Below are positions 1 to 8,856 of a stretch of DNA of 64,000 bases, piece after piece (the first letter of the stretch is position 1; every line of letters begins with the position of its first letter). The stretch lies in the NCBI GenBank assembly GCA_030651375.1, contig JAUSFM010000011.1, positions 50,221 to 114,220 on the forward strand, read 5' to 3'. The notes under the pieces were generated by a model that saw only the letters and a program-made list of their open reading frames with translations, ran no database searches and was not told the DNA's origin. Source of the stretch: Candidatus Woesearchaeota archaeon. GTDB lineage: Archaea; Nanobdellota; Nanobdellia; Woesearchaeales; UBA12501. Made by a program: the position numbers and the translations under genes.

Positions 1-291
1 GGCAGCAATGACTTAACACAGTTTACACTCGCGGTTGACCGAGACTCGTCGCTCGTATCGCATATCTACGACGAGCGGGACGAAGCAGTGCTGTGGCTGA
101 TTCACCATGTCATTGACATCGCGAACCGGAAGAAAAAATACATCGGCATCTGCGGCCAAGCGCCGTCTGACCATCCTGATTTTGCGCAGTTTGTCGTTGA
201 ATGTGGCATCCAATCAATTTCTCTGAATCCGGACACAGTGCTCAAGACGACGATGTTAATTGCGGAGACGGAACGGAAGATGAAGAAGTAG
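1..291 (+). CDS. ppsA: Phosphoenolpyruvate synthase, C-terminal end (5' partial)
   Basis: Frame 1 is open from the first base and ends at TAG 289-291, so the gene begins upstream of the window. The visible 96 residues open with GSNDLTQFTLAVDRDS, the conserved motif of the PEP-utilising enzyme C-terminal TIM barrel, and continue with ICGQAPSD (usually CGEAPSD) and GIQSISLNPD (usually GIxSISLNPD). This is the carboxy end of PEP synthase (pyruvate, water dikinase), which makes PEP, AMP and phosphate from pyruvate, ATP and water at the entry to gluconeogenesis. The two motifs make a PEP-utilising enzyme certain. PEP synthase rather than PPDK is inferred from the archaeal setting and the short tail. 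It converges on argG, with 27 bp between stops. Confidence 0.9.
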   Translation, partial: GSNDLTQFTLAVDRDSSLVSHIYDERDEAVLWLIHHVIDIANRKKKYIGICGQAPSDHPDFAQFVVECGIQSISLNPDTVLKTTMLIAETERKMKK

Positions 292-318
292 AGAAAATAA
301 ATAGTTTTTAGAGGGGAT

Positions 319-1659
319 TTATCGATTTCTTCTGGTCGTTTCGGCCGTCCGTGCCCCTGCTTGCCCAAGAAGTCTGCTGGTTTCTTTGTGGGTATATGCT
401 TGGTCTCGTTGGGCACTTACCGTGAGACGGTTCGCGTTGACGCGGATGAATCCTGCTGCATCGGTTTGGTCGTATCCGCCGGCAACATCCATGCTTGATT
501 TTGCCGCATCGTAGAGAGACCATGGTGATGCACGCGCAACTGGCATGGCGTTTCCTTTGTAGAGTTTCATCGTTACGGTGCCGGTGACATACTCTTGGCT
601 GGAACGAACCATGCCGAAAAGAAGGTGCATCTCCGGACTGAACCAAAAACCGTTGTAGATTTTTCCTGCGATTTCCGGAATAAGCGTGTCGCGAATGCGC
701 ATCACTTCGCGGTCCATAGTGATTCCTTCGAGGTCGCGGTGCGCCGCGTGCAGAATGGTGCCGCCGGGTGTTTCATAGACGCCGCGCGATTTGATGCCGA
801 CGAACCGGTTTTCAACCATGTCCAATCTGCCGATGCCATGCGCGCCGCCGACGAGGTTAAGATATTTGAGCAGTGCAACGGGGTCGTTACGAATATCAAC
901 AACCTTTGATGGATGAACCTCTGAGATGTCAACCGCAGATGAATGAACAACACGCACAGGAATTCCTTTTTCAAACATGATTTGAATACGCACTGCAAGG
1001 TCGGGTGCTTTTTCTGGCGACATGGATCGGGAATACACTTCTTCGGGCGCTTCGCGTGACGGATCCTCAAGAATGCCTGCTTCGTGGCTGATGTGAAAAA
1101 TATTATCGTCTTCACTCCAGGGTTGGGCGGTGGTTGCTTTGACCGGGATATTATGGCGTTGCGCATACGCAATCATGTCAGGGCGTCCCTGAAACTCCGC
1201 GAGAAATGCAGGCGTTTTCCACGGTGAAATAATGCGCACGCCGGGAACCATTGAATACCATGCAAGCTCAAATCGCACTTGGTCATTTCCTTTTCCGGTG
1301 GCGCCGTGGGCAAGCACGTTTGTTCCTTCCTGTTTCGCAATCTCTGCAAGATGTTTTGCAATCATCGGCCGTGCGAGTGATGTTCCCATGAGATAGCGAC
1401 CTTCATACACTGCGTTTGCTTGCAGCGCAGGAAATACAAAATCGGTGACAAATTCACGGCGTGCGTCAACAATATGCACATCCGCTGCGCCAATGGCGCG
1501 CGCTTTTGCTTCTGCCGCTGCAAAATTCTCATCCTGCCCGACATCAATTATGCCGGCAACAACCTGATGCCCCTGTTCAATCAGCCATTTCAAAATAACG
1601 GATGTATCGAGCCCGCCGCTGTAGGCGAGAACGACTTTGTTTGTTGATTGTTCGCTCAT
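319..1659 (-). CDS. argG: Argininosuccinate synthase
   Basis: The 446-aa protein starts MSEQSTNKVVLAYSGGLDTS; the SGGLDTS P-loop of N-type ATP pyrophosphatases lies at residues 14-20. GHQVVAGIIDVGQDE, LAHGATGKGNDQVRFE and RPDMIAYAQ follow the family pattern. It joins citrulline and aspartate at the cost of ATP to AMP in the penultimate step of arginine synthesis. The ATG overlaps the last codon of the upstream kinase/synthase gene by 4 bp (ATGA type), so the two are probably translated together. Length is at the upper end for the family; the last 40 residues are basic and look divergent. No argH is present in the window. Confidence 0.95.
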   Translation of the reverse strand: MSEQSTNKVVLAYSGGLDTSVILKWLIEQGHQVVAGIIDVGQDENFAAAEAKARAIGAADVHIVDARREFVTDFVFPALQANAVYEGRYLMGTSLARPMIAKHLAEIAKQEGTNVLAHGATGKGNDQVRFELAWYSMVPGVRIISPWKTPAFLAEFQGRPDMIAYAQRHNIPVKATTAQPWSEDDNIFHISHEAGILEDPSREAPEEVYSRSMSPEKAPDLAVRIQIMFEKGIPVRVVHSSAVDISEVHPSKVVDIRNDPVALLKYLNLVGGAHGIGRLDMVENRFVGIKSRGVYETPGGTILHAAHRDLEGITMDREVMRIRDTLIPEIAGKIYNGFWFSPEMHLLFGMVRSSQEYVTGTVTMKLYKGNAMPVARASPWSLYDAAKSSMDVAGGYDQTDAAGFIRVNANRLTVSAQRDQAYTHKETSRLLGQAGARTAETTRRNR

Positions 1660-3083
1660 GGTGTTCCCTCCACTTTTTGCAGCGTAGCCGGAATCGAGAC
1701 CACGCGCAGGATAACATCTGCTTTTTTGTCGTCGGGAATGCCGACGCCGTAGACGGTGTAGTTTCCGCTTTTTTCTTCAAATCCACCATACGAACGAATG
1801 ACACTTTCATATAATCGTGATGGTTGTGAGGACCGCCATGCGACTGCCCCTCGCTGGAGAACAACCGCTTCCATGATACTCGCCGCGACACCAAGGCCTT
1901 CGTAATCCGGCCGAGTAAAGAGTTTGCAAAGATATTCACAGCCAGTAAATGCAGGAAGAGGATAGGTCACGGCGCCGCCACGTTTTCCTGCATCAAGATA
2001 AATCGTCGGGTCTTTGTCCGCCAGCATGGCAAAATAGTCAGCACGCAGGGCTTTTCGCTGCTGGTGCATGAAAGCGGCATTAATCATGGTACGCAGCTGC
2101 TCCATGTCAACTGCAGATGCAAGCAATGGATACGCAACAACCGGTGAGGGAATCATTATTTTTGTGCCGCTGCCCTCACCAAGCAGTTCTTCAAGCAGGC
2201 CGGTGGATTCGAGCTGGCTGGTTGTGTCGCTTCCCTGACCGCCATTTTGATATTTCAGCGTCGTGATTTGTACGCTGTGGTCAGGGCCCAACGATTTAAG
2301 CAATCCAAAAGCTTCTTCAATATTGGTCACCATGCCGCCGCTAATTCTGCCGTCAGCAACCATCTGCTCAAAAATGCGGTGCGAAAAAAAGGTGCGAACC
2401 ACCTGTTCGCCATCCTGCACCGGCTTATCGCCGAGGATAATCAGTTTTTTTGCGCCGAGCACCTTGACGAGCTCAGCCGCAAGTGTCGTTGCGTTGATAT
2501 TGTACAATTTTCTGTCATCGGGACATAACCCGAGGTGTGAAATGACTGGAATTTTTTGTTCGTAGATTGCAGTGATGATTGGCTTGGTGTCGATACTAAC
2601 AACATCGCCGACATAGCCCAAATCAACATCAGCTCCGAGTGTACGGTCATATTCTAATGCGTGCCGTTTCACCCGAACGGCATCGAGCGGGATAGCCAAC
2701 GCATCAATGCCTGCACCACGAAGCGCATCAGCAACGCGCACTTGATTTGCCCATACAATGGGAAGCATTTGGGCAATGAGCTCATCCGATGTCACACGGA
2801 GGCCATTGACTTTTCGTGACCCTACATATGCTGGAAGCGCGTCATAATCAACGCCTCCTCCCAGAAGCACAGGAAGATAAAATCCAGTTTGTGAAGCAAG
2901 GCTCGCAAGTTCGGCAGCAAGCTGGTTAAGATGTGAATTCGCAAGAAGTTTTCCGCTTGCCTTGACAACGCCTATTTCATGGGGAGGCAATGTCTCAAGC
3001 ATGCGTTTCCAGTAGGTGGTTGACTGGATGCCGATACGGCTGATAATTCTATCGATAGTTTCTGGTGCCGTAGTTTGTGCCAT
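1656..3083 (-). CDS. Bifunctional N-acetylglutamate kinase / N-acetylglutamate synthase (AAK + GNAT fusion)
   Basis: The 475-aa protein has an amino-acid-kinase domain at about 30-290 (LLGGGVDYD, KKLIILGDKPVQDGEQVV, RISGGMVTNIEEA) and a GNAT-type domain of the DUF619/NAT class at about 320-470 (FTRPDYEGLGVAASIMEAVV, VAWRSSQPSRLYESVIRSYGGF). This is the order seen in Xanthomonas-type ArgB/ArgA and fungal Arg2/Arg5,6. It would acetylate glutamate and then phosphorylate acetylglutamate, the first two steps of arginine synthesis. The frame extends 8 codons upstream, but the TATA box at 3111-3122 places transcription start just before the ATG at 3083, so 3083 is the likely start. It forms an operon with argG and diverges from the ACT-domain gene 128 bp away. 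Confidence 0.85.
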   Translation of the reverse strand: MAQTTAPETIDRIISRIGIQSTTYWKRMLETLPPHEIGVVKASGKLLANSHLNQLAAELASLASQTGFYLPVLLGGGVDYDALPAYVGSRKVNGLRVTSDELIAQMLPIVWANQVRVADALRGAGIDALAIPLDAVRVKRHALEYDRTLGADVDLGYVGDVVSIDTKPIITAIYEQKIPVISHLGLCPDDRKLYNINATTLAAELVKVLGAKKLIILGDKPVQDGEQVVRTFFSHRIFEQMVADGRISGGMVTNIEEAFGLLKSLGPDHSVQITTLKYQNGGQGSDTTSQLESTGLLEELLGEGSGTKIMIPSPVVAYPLLASAVDMEQLRTMINAAFMHQQRKALRADYFAMLADKDPTIYLDAGKRGGAVTYPLPAFTGCEYLCKLFTRPDYEGLGVAASIMEAVVLQRGAVAWRSSQPSRLYESVIRSYGGFEEKSGNYTVYGVGIPDDKKADVILRVVSIPATLQKVEGTP

Positions 3084-3108
3084 GGTGAAAAACAATCGGA
3101 TGCGCACC

Positions 3109-3122
3109 TTGTTTTAAAAAGG
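3109..3122 (-). promoter_or_regulatory. TATA box for the kinase/synthase-argG unit
   Basis: The minus strand reads CCTTTTTAAAAC about 30 bp upstream of the ATG at 3083, the spacing expected of an archaeal promoter with a very short leader. This decides the start codon against the frame extension to 3107. Confidence 0.55.
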
Positions 3123-3211
3123 TACCGATTGATTTCAAACAAAATAAACAGATTTGTTTGAAATAGAACAAAAACGAAAAATATATATAATTGAGTATGT
3201 TTTGAGGAGCC

Positions 3212-3844
3212 ATGGCAAGTGTTACCAAGCTTACGGAAGACTATTTGCGCGAGCACGCCAGCATCCGCGACTGCCTGAAAAAAGGTGTTGTCAACTTTTC
3301 GCGCCTTGCCCGCAGCATTATCAAAGACAGAGGGCTCAAGCGTGTGCGTATGGAAGCGGTGCTCATCGCCTGCCGGCGCGCTGCGGAAAAAATACGCAAA
3401 GAAAAAAGCGCTGAAGAAGCTATCAAAACGCTGCTCAAGCACAGCCAGCTTGAGATAAAGAATAAAATAGTGGTTGTTATCGTTGACAAGCAGATTTATG
3501 TTGAGAACCTGATTGACATCGAGAAAAAGATTCGGAAAAAGGCAGACACGTTTTACGCACTCGAGGCAACATCATCGTTCACTATCATTACCACAGAAAA
3601 ATATCTTGACGAGCTGAAGAAACTGTTCGAGCATGACTTGATACGGGTTTCAAAAGACCTTGCAATGATTGTTCTCAAAAGTTCGGAACGCATGGAAAGC
3701 ACCCCTGGAGTCATGGCGCACCTGTATGCGCTCTTCAGCGACCACGGCGTGAACATCTGCGAGACCATGAGCTGCTGGACGGACACGATTTTTGTGGTTG
3801 CAGAAGCAGATGTTGGTAAATGTATGGAGTTCTTACAGTTTTAG
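3212..3844 (+). CDS. ACT-domain protein, putative amino-acid-responsive regulator
   Basis: The 210-aa protein has a basic helical N-terminal region (residues 1-85, likely nucleic-acid or protein binding) and then two ACT-like units. The second is clear: LAMIVLKSSERMESTPGVMA, HLYALFSDHGVNICETMSC and DTIFVVAEAD at about 150-205, close in form to the C-terminal ACT modules of aspartokinases. No catalytic domain is visible. GAGGAG lies 6 bp before the ATG, and an ATATATATAA stretch at 3181-3190 is the likely TATA box. Divergent placement from the arginine genes suggests, but does not show, a role in sensing an amino acid and controlling them. The name is based on the ACT pattern only. Confidence 0.6.
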   Translation: MASVTKLTEDYLREHASIRDCLKKGVVNFSRLARSIIKDRGLKRVRMEAVLIACRRAAEKIRKEKSAEEAIKTLLKHSQLEIKNKIVVVIVDKQIYVENLIDIEKKIRKKADTFYALEATSSFTIITTEKYLDELKKLFEHDLIRVSKDLAMIVLKSSERMESTPGVMAHLYALFSDHGVNICETMSCWTDTIFVVAEADVGKCMEFLQF

Positions 3845-3847
3845 AAT

Positions 3848-4603
3848 TCAAACTTCAATCATATCGCCCACTTCAGGAAACAAAACAGGGACACTGGGCT
3901 GGTTTTCCTTGATGCTATTTTTAATCATGGCAAGTTGTTTGCGCACATCGCGGCGGATATGCGTGAACGCAATTTTTTTTATTTTGGCGCGTTTTGCCAT
4001 CACCAGCAGCTCTTTCATTTTCCCATGGCCCTCAACATCCGCGTCCCAGGTGAATGATTCGTGAATAACCAGATCAGCATGCTGGTACAACAGTTCAGAT
4101 TGTTCCGTGTACTGCCCGTCGCCGCTGTAACAGAGCACCTTTTTCTCGCATTCAATTTTGACGGCGAGATTTGGCACCGGATGAATGGTTGGGGCGAAGG
4201 CAAGCTTGAATTCTTGGAATGTAATTTTTTGTCCGGGCGAAACTTCAGTGAATGTTATCGGAAAGGTGATTATTGCGGCGAGCCCTTTGTAGCCGGCTTC
4301 GAGAAGCGCAGCGATTTGTTGTTTCATTCCCTTGCCGCAGAAAATCGCTAGGGGTTTTGTCCGGCCATCCTGCCACATTCTGCCCAGCAGTGCAGGAAGT
4401 CCAAAGTAATGATCAGCATGTGGATGGCTGATAAAAATAGCGTCAAGCAAACTTGGGTCAGCGTCGTGTTTCCACAGCGCCGGTGGAATCGAAAATCCAC
4501 AGTCGAGAAGCATAGTTGTCTTGCGGCTCTTGGAAGAAACAAGATACGAATTGTTGGGGATGATGTCCCACGCTTCGCCAACGCCAAGGCAGGTTATTTT
4601 CAT
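3848..4603 (-). CDS. Metallo-beta-lactamase fold hydrolase (RNase Z/phosphodiesterase-like)
   Basis: The 251-aa protein carries the MBL zinc motif HPHADHYFG (HxHxDH) near residue 59, GDGQYTE (metal-ligand Asp) near 157, HESFTWDAD near 178 and a late His in AFTHIRRD near 215. The order fits the RNase Z / cyclic phosphodiesterase branch rather than a beta-lactamase or flavoprotein. Substrate cannot be fixed; tRNA 3' processing is possible, but the long RNase Z exosite arm is not obvious. A minus-strand TATA (CTTTATATACC, about 4629-4639) lies just upstream. Its stop is 3 bp from that of the ACT gene (convergent). Confidence 0.75.
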   Translation of the reverse strand: MKITCLGVGEAWDIIPNNSYLVSSKSRKTTMLLDCGFSIPPALWKHDADPSLLDAIFISHPHADHYFGLPALLGRMWQDGRTKPLAIFCGKGMKQQIAALLEAGYKGLAAIITFPITFTEVSPGQKITFQEFKLAFAPTIHPVPNLAVKIECEKKVLCYSGDGQYTEQSELLYQHADLVIHESFTWDADVEGHGKMKELLVMAKRAKIKKIAFTHIRRDVRKQLAMIKNSIKENQPSVPVLFPEVGDMIEV

Positions 4604-4734
4604 TAAAGAATGGGAGAGGGAGAGGTATATAAAGATAACGAAAAAAAAGCTGTTAAGTTATCGTCAGGTAAAAAAACTAGAAATATCGTTTCGGAACGAA
4701 AAATATATAAGCTTTAATTTTCAAAGATAACATT

Positions 4735-5172
4735 ATGGCAACAATCAATCCTTACATTAACTTCAACGGAAATGCCGAAGAAGCATTTACGTTTTACAAA
4801 TCAGTATTTGGCGGAGAGTTCGAAAAAATCATACGTTTAAAAGACTTATCAAGCCCTGAATTCCCCGTAGCAGAAAATGAAGCAAATAAAATAATGCGCA
4901 TTGCTTTGCCTATTGGCAAAAACGTTTTAATGGCCAATGACGTTCCAGAAAGTATGGGACGGGTAAACGAAAACGAAAATAGATCAAAAATTTCAATTAG
5001 TGCAGAAAGCAAAGAAGAAGCAGATAAATTATTCAACGGACTTTCGGCAGGCGGGACAATTGAAATGCCCATAGCAGACAGTCCTTGGGGTTCCTATTTT
5101 GGAATGTTTAGAGACAAATACGGAATTGAATGGACAGTGGACTTTGATCCAAAATATAAAGGGCAAAAGTAA
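4735..5172 (+). CDS. PhnB-like VOC (glyoxalase-fold) protein
   Basis: The 145-aa protein starts MATINPYINFNGNAEEAFTF and has FNGLSAGGTIEMPIADSPWG and FGMFRDKYGIEWTVDFDP. This is the pattern of the PhnB / '3-demethylubiquinone-9 3-methyltransferase' VOC family, which forms a compact beta-alpha-beta-beta-beta fold, often metal-binding. The true substrate is usually unknown. The gene is visibly more AT-rich than its neighbours and is very close in form to bacterial (Bacteroidetes-like) members, so transfer is likely. A TATA-like AAAATATATAAGC lies at about 4699-4711, with a short leader. Confidence 0.85.
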   Translation: MATINPYINFNGNAEEAFTFYKSVFGGEFEKIIRLKDLSSPEFPVAENEANKIMRIALPIGKNVLMANDVPESMGRVNENENRSKISISAESKEEADKLFNGLSAGGTIEMPIADSPWGSYFGMFRDKYGIEWTVDFDPKYKGQK

Positions 5173-5320
5173 CCGAAGAAAAAATTGAAAGGTTCAAGAG
5201 TTAAGAGATGCTTTCCTAATCAAATCCAGCCATCTGTTTTCTCCTAATTCTAAATTAACTCCAGCTCTTTCAGAGGGTACTTCATCAGTTGTAGAATGAT
5301 TTTCTATGAAGTTATGTTGT

Positions 5321-5443
5321 ATGACAATAGCAGTCATTAGGATTGGAGCAGACCATAAAGCTTTCAATCCTCTAAAATGGAAAGAAGGACAAGATTTAGA
5401 AGCTGAAGTTAAGGAAAATAAGCTGGTTGTGAAGAAAACTTAA
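5321..5443 (+). CDS. 40-aa ORF resembling the C-terminal half of an AbrB/SpoVT swapped-hairpin domain (possibly a remnant)
   Basis: ATG at 5321 reads MTIAVIRIGADHKAFNPLKW and then KEGQDLEAEVKENKLVVKKT before TAA. The 'W K-E-G-Q/D-x-L-x-x-E-V-x-x-x-K-L-V-V-K-K' pattern is that of the second half of AbrB-type antitoxin or regulator domains. The N-terminal half is missing, and no clear ribosome site is seen. It sits in the AT-rich stretch behind the VOC gene, which fits a decayed transferred segment. The rest of 5173-5532 holds nothing I can recognise. Confidence 0.35.
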   Translation: MTIAVIRIGADHKAFNPLKWKEGQDLEAEVKENKLVVKKT

Positions 5444-5532
5444 TTTTTTTGTTCAAAATTCCAGACGTTTACTTTACAGCTCACGAAAAAAGAGAAAAAA
5501 AGAAAAAATATATTGCTCGTTCACATCAAGAT

Positions 5533-8500
5533 TCATATCACTTTGTATGTTGATGTGTTGCTCGAGCTGAGCGACGAATTCAGGTTTGTCGCGGTGTTGT
5601 TGAACGTGTAGTTTCCAGCACCAGCGCCGCCATCCGAGGTTATTCTGAAGGTTGTGTTTTTGCTAACGCCCGGACTTATGTCCAAGGTGGTGTTATCAAA
5701 TACACCTGTCCAGTTCGCCGGAATGACTGAATCTAACGAGAACGTTGAAGCACTGCATGAGGACAAGTCAGTATTCCTCACGTTTGCGGTGTAATTCAAC
5801 GTTGCACCCGCTGTTCCATTCTGGAGGCTGGGAACAATAGTTATGCTGGGCGCAAAGCGGCCACAAACACTGATGAGCACACTGCTGTTCAACGTATCGT
5901 TATCAAAGTCAGTTGCTTTGAAGCTGACATTATACGATCCGCCAACAGAGAAGTTATGCTGGGGGTTCTGCTGCGTCGAATTCGTGCCGTCTTTGAAAAG
6001 CCAGAGATAAGACAATTCAGGATCCCCACCACTAACATTGCCCGTAAAGTCAACCGTCAATGGAGCAGTTCCTGATGTTGGCGTTGCAAGCGCATTTCCG
6101 ACGGGTACGCTATCCGTAACGGTCACGTTGAAGAAGATACTTCGGTATTTAAGGTCCGAAGTTCTGCCTGACACATTGAGGTTGTATGTTCCTGCAGGTG
6201 TTGTCGCATTTGTCTTCACGGTCAAGGTCGAATTATACGTCGGACTCCCGCTTGATGGGTTAAACGTACACGTCGCAAATGTGGGGCATCCAAACGTGAG
6301 AAGACTAATCGTCTGCGTGGTGCCGCTCAACAAATTCACTGAAGTAAATGTCGTAGTATTCCGCGCTTGCACAACCGTAGCATTCAATGGGTTTACGTCA
6401 ACAGAAAAGTCTCCCACAGTAATAGTAACATTACTCGTTGAAGAATCACCATCAAAGTCAGTCACGGTGAATGAGGAGTTATAGATACCAGCAACCGAAT
6501 AGGTATGCGATGGGTTCTGGGCTGTATCGTTGCTGCCATCTTTAAAGTCCCAGAAATAAGTAAGTGGTGCATTACCGTCGGTCACTCCACCGCTAAAGTT
6601 AACCAGCAACGGCACCATGCCTGATGCAGAACCGGTTACTGAAGCAGTTGCGACTGGCAAGCTGTCTGAAACATTGACGATAAATGTCACGTTGTTGGTT
6701 ATGTCGTCGCCTGATGCAGAGACGTTGACAAGATACACACCATCAGGAGTTGCTGCGCCTGTTGCCACAGTAAATGTTGAGGTGTAGGTCGGATTGCCAC
6801 TCGACGGAGTAAACGAACATACCGAATCAGTCGGACAGCCAACGGAGGTTAGATTAACTTCTTGACTCAGACCATTCAACAAAGTGAGCGTCATGTTCAT
6901 CGTTGCGTTCTGGGTTGGAACAACTGTGGCGTTATTTGAATCGGTAGAAACCGAAAAATTAAACGCAGGAACCGTCACGGTGTAGCTGACATTCTTGCTG
7001 ACCCCGCCGCCGGTGCCAGAGATATTTACGACGTAAACGCCGGGAGTTGTTGTATTCGTGGTCGCCACGGTAAATAGTGAGGTGTATGTGGGATTGCCAT
7101 TCGACGGATTGAATGAACACGTCGAAGCAGAGGGACAGCCAACTGATGTTAAGTTAACCTGCTGGCTTGACCCGTTCACCAGGGTGACTGTCACGTTCGT
7201 TGTTCCATTTTGTCCTGGTACGACGGTGGACGCGCTCGAATTGAGGGAAACCGAAAAAGCAAACGACGGAACAAAAACCTTCCACGCAAAGTCAAATGAC
7301 GGCAAGTTAACAGCACCTGCTGCAGTGTTCAAAGCAGCACCGCCTTCAGTATTAGTCCACCAAAGACTTGTATTGGTGGCACTGCTGTTGAGGGTGATTA
7401 TTTTTGCCCATAAATCTTGTAATTCATCTTTTATAAAAACAAAGCTCTTGTTTTCATCAAGGAAACTCATCGCAAGAATACTGTTATCAGGTCCGGTAAG
7501 GTTTGGCGACGGATTGAAATGCAGTCCTGAACCAGCAGGTCCGCCCGTATTCCACGTGTTAACTGATTGGTTGTACAGATAGTAATCAACACTCGTGTTC
7601 GGACTCACATCAGAATAAACCACGATGCCCGAATTGCTCGTGCCGAGCCATGAGGCATCGGCTAAAATGTTTCCTGATACATCACCACTCCAGATGGTGG
7701 TATCCTTCGTGCTCAGCGCAAGCCACGTTGTTCCGTTCCAGACGGTAGATTCCATGTCATCAACTGCAGTTCCTTCATTGATTGAAACAAGGACGTAATC
7801 ACTGCCTGTTTTTGCTTTAGCACTGATATCACGAGGAACAATGGTCGGTGCGGTGTTTGAAGCGGTGGTATACGTGCAGGTGTCTGCTGTTTTGGTCGTA
7901 TAATTAAGCGTGCCTGCAGCTGCGAGAGTACCATGTGCAATGAAAAGGTCACCCGAGTTGTATTCGTACGCTGCATCAAATTTACGCCGCTGGGTGGCAG
8001 GCAAACTTTGTGAAAGTACCTGCGCTGGCTCACAGCCCCATGAGTTCGAGGTTGCATTCCATATCATGACATTAAGATCGTTATTTATGTCACTCCACAC
8101 GAGCGCGATTTCATTGGTGTTTCTTCGAGGAACAAGTTTTACCAGCTGCACGAGACCGGTGCTGCGGGTATTCGGAACGCTGGCAGGAGTGGTCCACGAT
8201 GATCCGTTCCACACAACATAGCTTGCGTTCGGGGTGTTATTCGAATAGACAACCAGTGCCCTGCCTGAAAGCTGTTCGTAGGCAACAGCCACTTTCTGCG
8301 TGTCAGCAACTGATGATGTCCGCGAGAGATTGATCATGTAAGAACAATTTGTTCCGTTACTCCAGCACCACGAGCCGGTTTTGTTTGAGAAAATCTGCGC
8401 TTTGACATCGTCGAGAGAGTCGGCAACAGCAAAAATGAATTCATCATTTACTGGCGAGGCAGCAACACTAACCCATTCTAATGAAGGCGAGGTTTGGCCA

Positions 8501-8688
8501 TTGAGTGCCGTGCTAAGCTCGGTTGACCAGTTCTGTAATGTTCCGTTCCATGTTCTGTAACGGGGGTTTGCAAATGCGCCATTGCCATAGACGAGCATAC
8601 CATCTTTTTGCGCAGAAACAATATACAGATTGAGTATCAGGAAAAGAAGAAACAGAAAAGTTACTTTTGTTGCATATTGTTTTGCCAT
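5533..8688 (-). CDS. Large secreted PKD-domain surface protein
   Basis: The protein has 1051 residues from the ATG at 8688, which is preceded by GGTGGTAGGT; a GTG three codons earlier is less likely. Residues 1-27 are a signal peptide (FLFLLFLILNLYIVSAQ). About 30-480 is a Trp/Asn-rich region with recurring W-N-G-x-x-W motifs, suggestive of a beta-propeller. About 480-690 and 780-850 hold three repeats of roughly 85 residues containing the motif VGCPxxxxCSFxPSxGxPTY (one copy FGCP...CTF). PKD domains lie at about 690-770 (YFWDFKDGSNDTAQNPSHTY) and 865-945 (YLWLFKDGTNSTQQNPQHNF). N-x-S/T sequons are very frequent, implying heavy N-glycosylation. No C-terminal anchor is visible. Likely an S-layer-associated adhesin; function inferred from architecture only. 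Confidence 0.8.
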   Translation of the reverse strand: MAKQYATKVTFLFLLFLILNLYIVSAQKDGMLVYGNGAFANPRYRTWNGTLQNWSTELSTALNGQTSPSLEWVSVAASPVNDEFIFAVADSLDDVKAQIFSNKTGSWCWSNGTNCSYMINLSRTSSVADTQKVAVAYEQLSGRALVVYSNNTPNASYVVWNGSSWTTPASVPNTRSTGLVQLVKLVPRRNTNEIALVWSDINNDLNVMIWNATSNSWGCEPAQVLSQSLPATQRRKFDAAYEYNSGDLFIAHGTLAAAGTLNYTTKTADTCTYTTASNTAPTIVPRDISAKAKTGSDYVLVSINEGTAVDDMESTVWNGTTWLALSTKDTTIWSGDVSGNILADASWLGTSNSGIVVYSDVSPNTSVDYYLYNQSVNTWNTGGPAGSGLHFNPSPNLTGPDNSILAMSFLDENKSFVFIKDELQDLWAKIITLNSSATNTSLWWTNTEGGAALNTAAGAVNLPSFDFAWKVFVPSFAFSVSLNSSASTVVPGQNGTTNVTVTLVNGSSQQVNLTSVGCPSASTCSFNPSNGNPTYTSLFTVATTNTTTPGVYVVNISGTGGGVSKNVSYTVTVPAFNFSVSTDSNNATVVPTQNATMNMTLTLLNGLSQEVNLTSVGCPTDSVCSFTPSSGNPTYTSTFTVATGAATPDGVYLVNVSASGDDITNNVTFIVNVSDSLPVATASVTGSASGMVPLLVNFSGGVTDGNAPLTYFWDFKDGSNDTAQNPSHTYSVAGIYNSSFTVTDFDGDSSTSNVTITVGDFSVDVNPLNATVVQARNTTTFTSVNLLSGTTQTISLLTFGCPTFATCTFNPSSGSPTYNSTLTVKTNATTPAGTYNLNVSGRTSDLKYRSIFFNVTVTDSVPVGNALATPTSGTAPLTVDFTGNVSGGDPELSYLWLFKDGTNSTQQNPQHNFSVGGSYNVSFKATDFDNDTLNSSVLISVCGRFAPSITIVPSLQNGTAGATLNYTANVRNTDLSSCSASTFSLDSVIPANWTGVFDNTTLDISPGVSKNTTFRITSDGGAGAGNYTFNNTATNLNSSLSSSNTSTYKVI

Positions 8689-8717
8689 ACCTACCACCCT
8701 TTTTTGTTATTGGTTTA

Positions 8718-8747
8718 GTTGAATATCACGGAGTTGAATATCACGGA
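8718..8747. repeat. Two tandem copies of a 15-bp unit upstream of the PKD protein gene
   Basis: GTTGAATATCACGGA occurs twice head to tail, and a third copy is begun at 8748 (GTTTGA). It lies 30-60 bp upstream of the PKD protein start, where an operator or activator site could sit. Confidence 0.5.
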
Positions 8748-8794
8748 GTTTGATTCTTGATATGTTTTTAGTTTGAATAATTTCTTGGAATGCG

Positions 8795-8807
8795 CAGTAT
8801 AAATAGT
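8795..8807 (+). promoter_or_regulatory. TATA box of the IMPase-family gene
   Basis: CAGTATAAATAGT lies about 55 bp upstream of the ATG at 8857. With transcription starting near 8825-8830, a leader carrying GAGGCG before the ATG would result. Confidence 0.5.
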
Positions 8808-8856
8808 TTGTTGTTGTGCAAAAGGTACGTTGTAAGGGAAAAAATAAGAAGAGGCG

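Noticed and set aside
2247..2565. Two plus-strand frames of 93 and 100 aa inside the kinase/synthase gene
   Set aside because: Antisense shadows of a well-conserved amino-acid-kinase domain.
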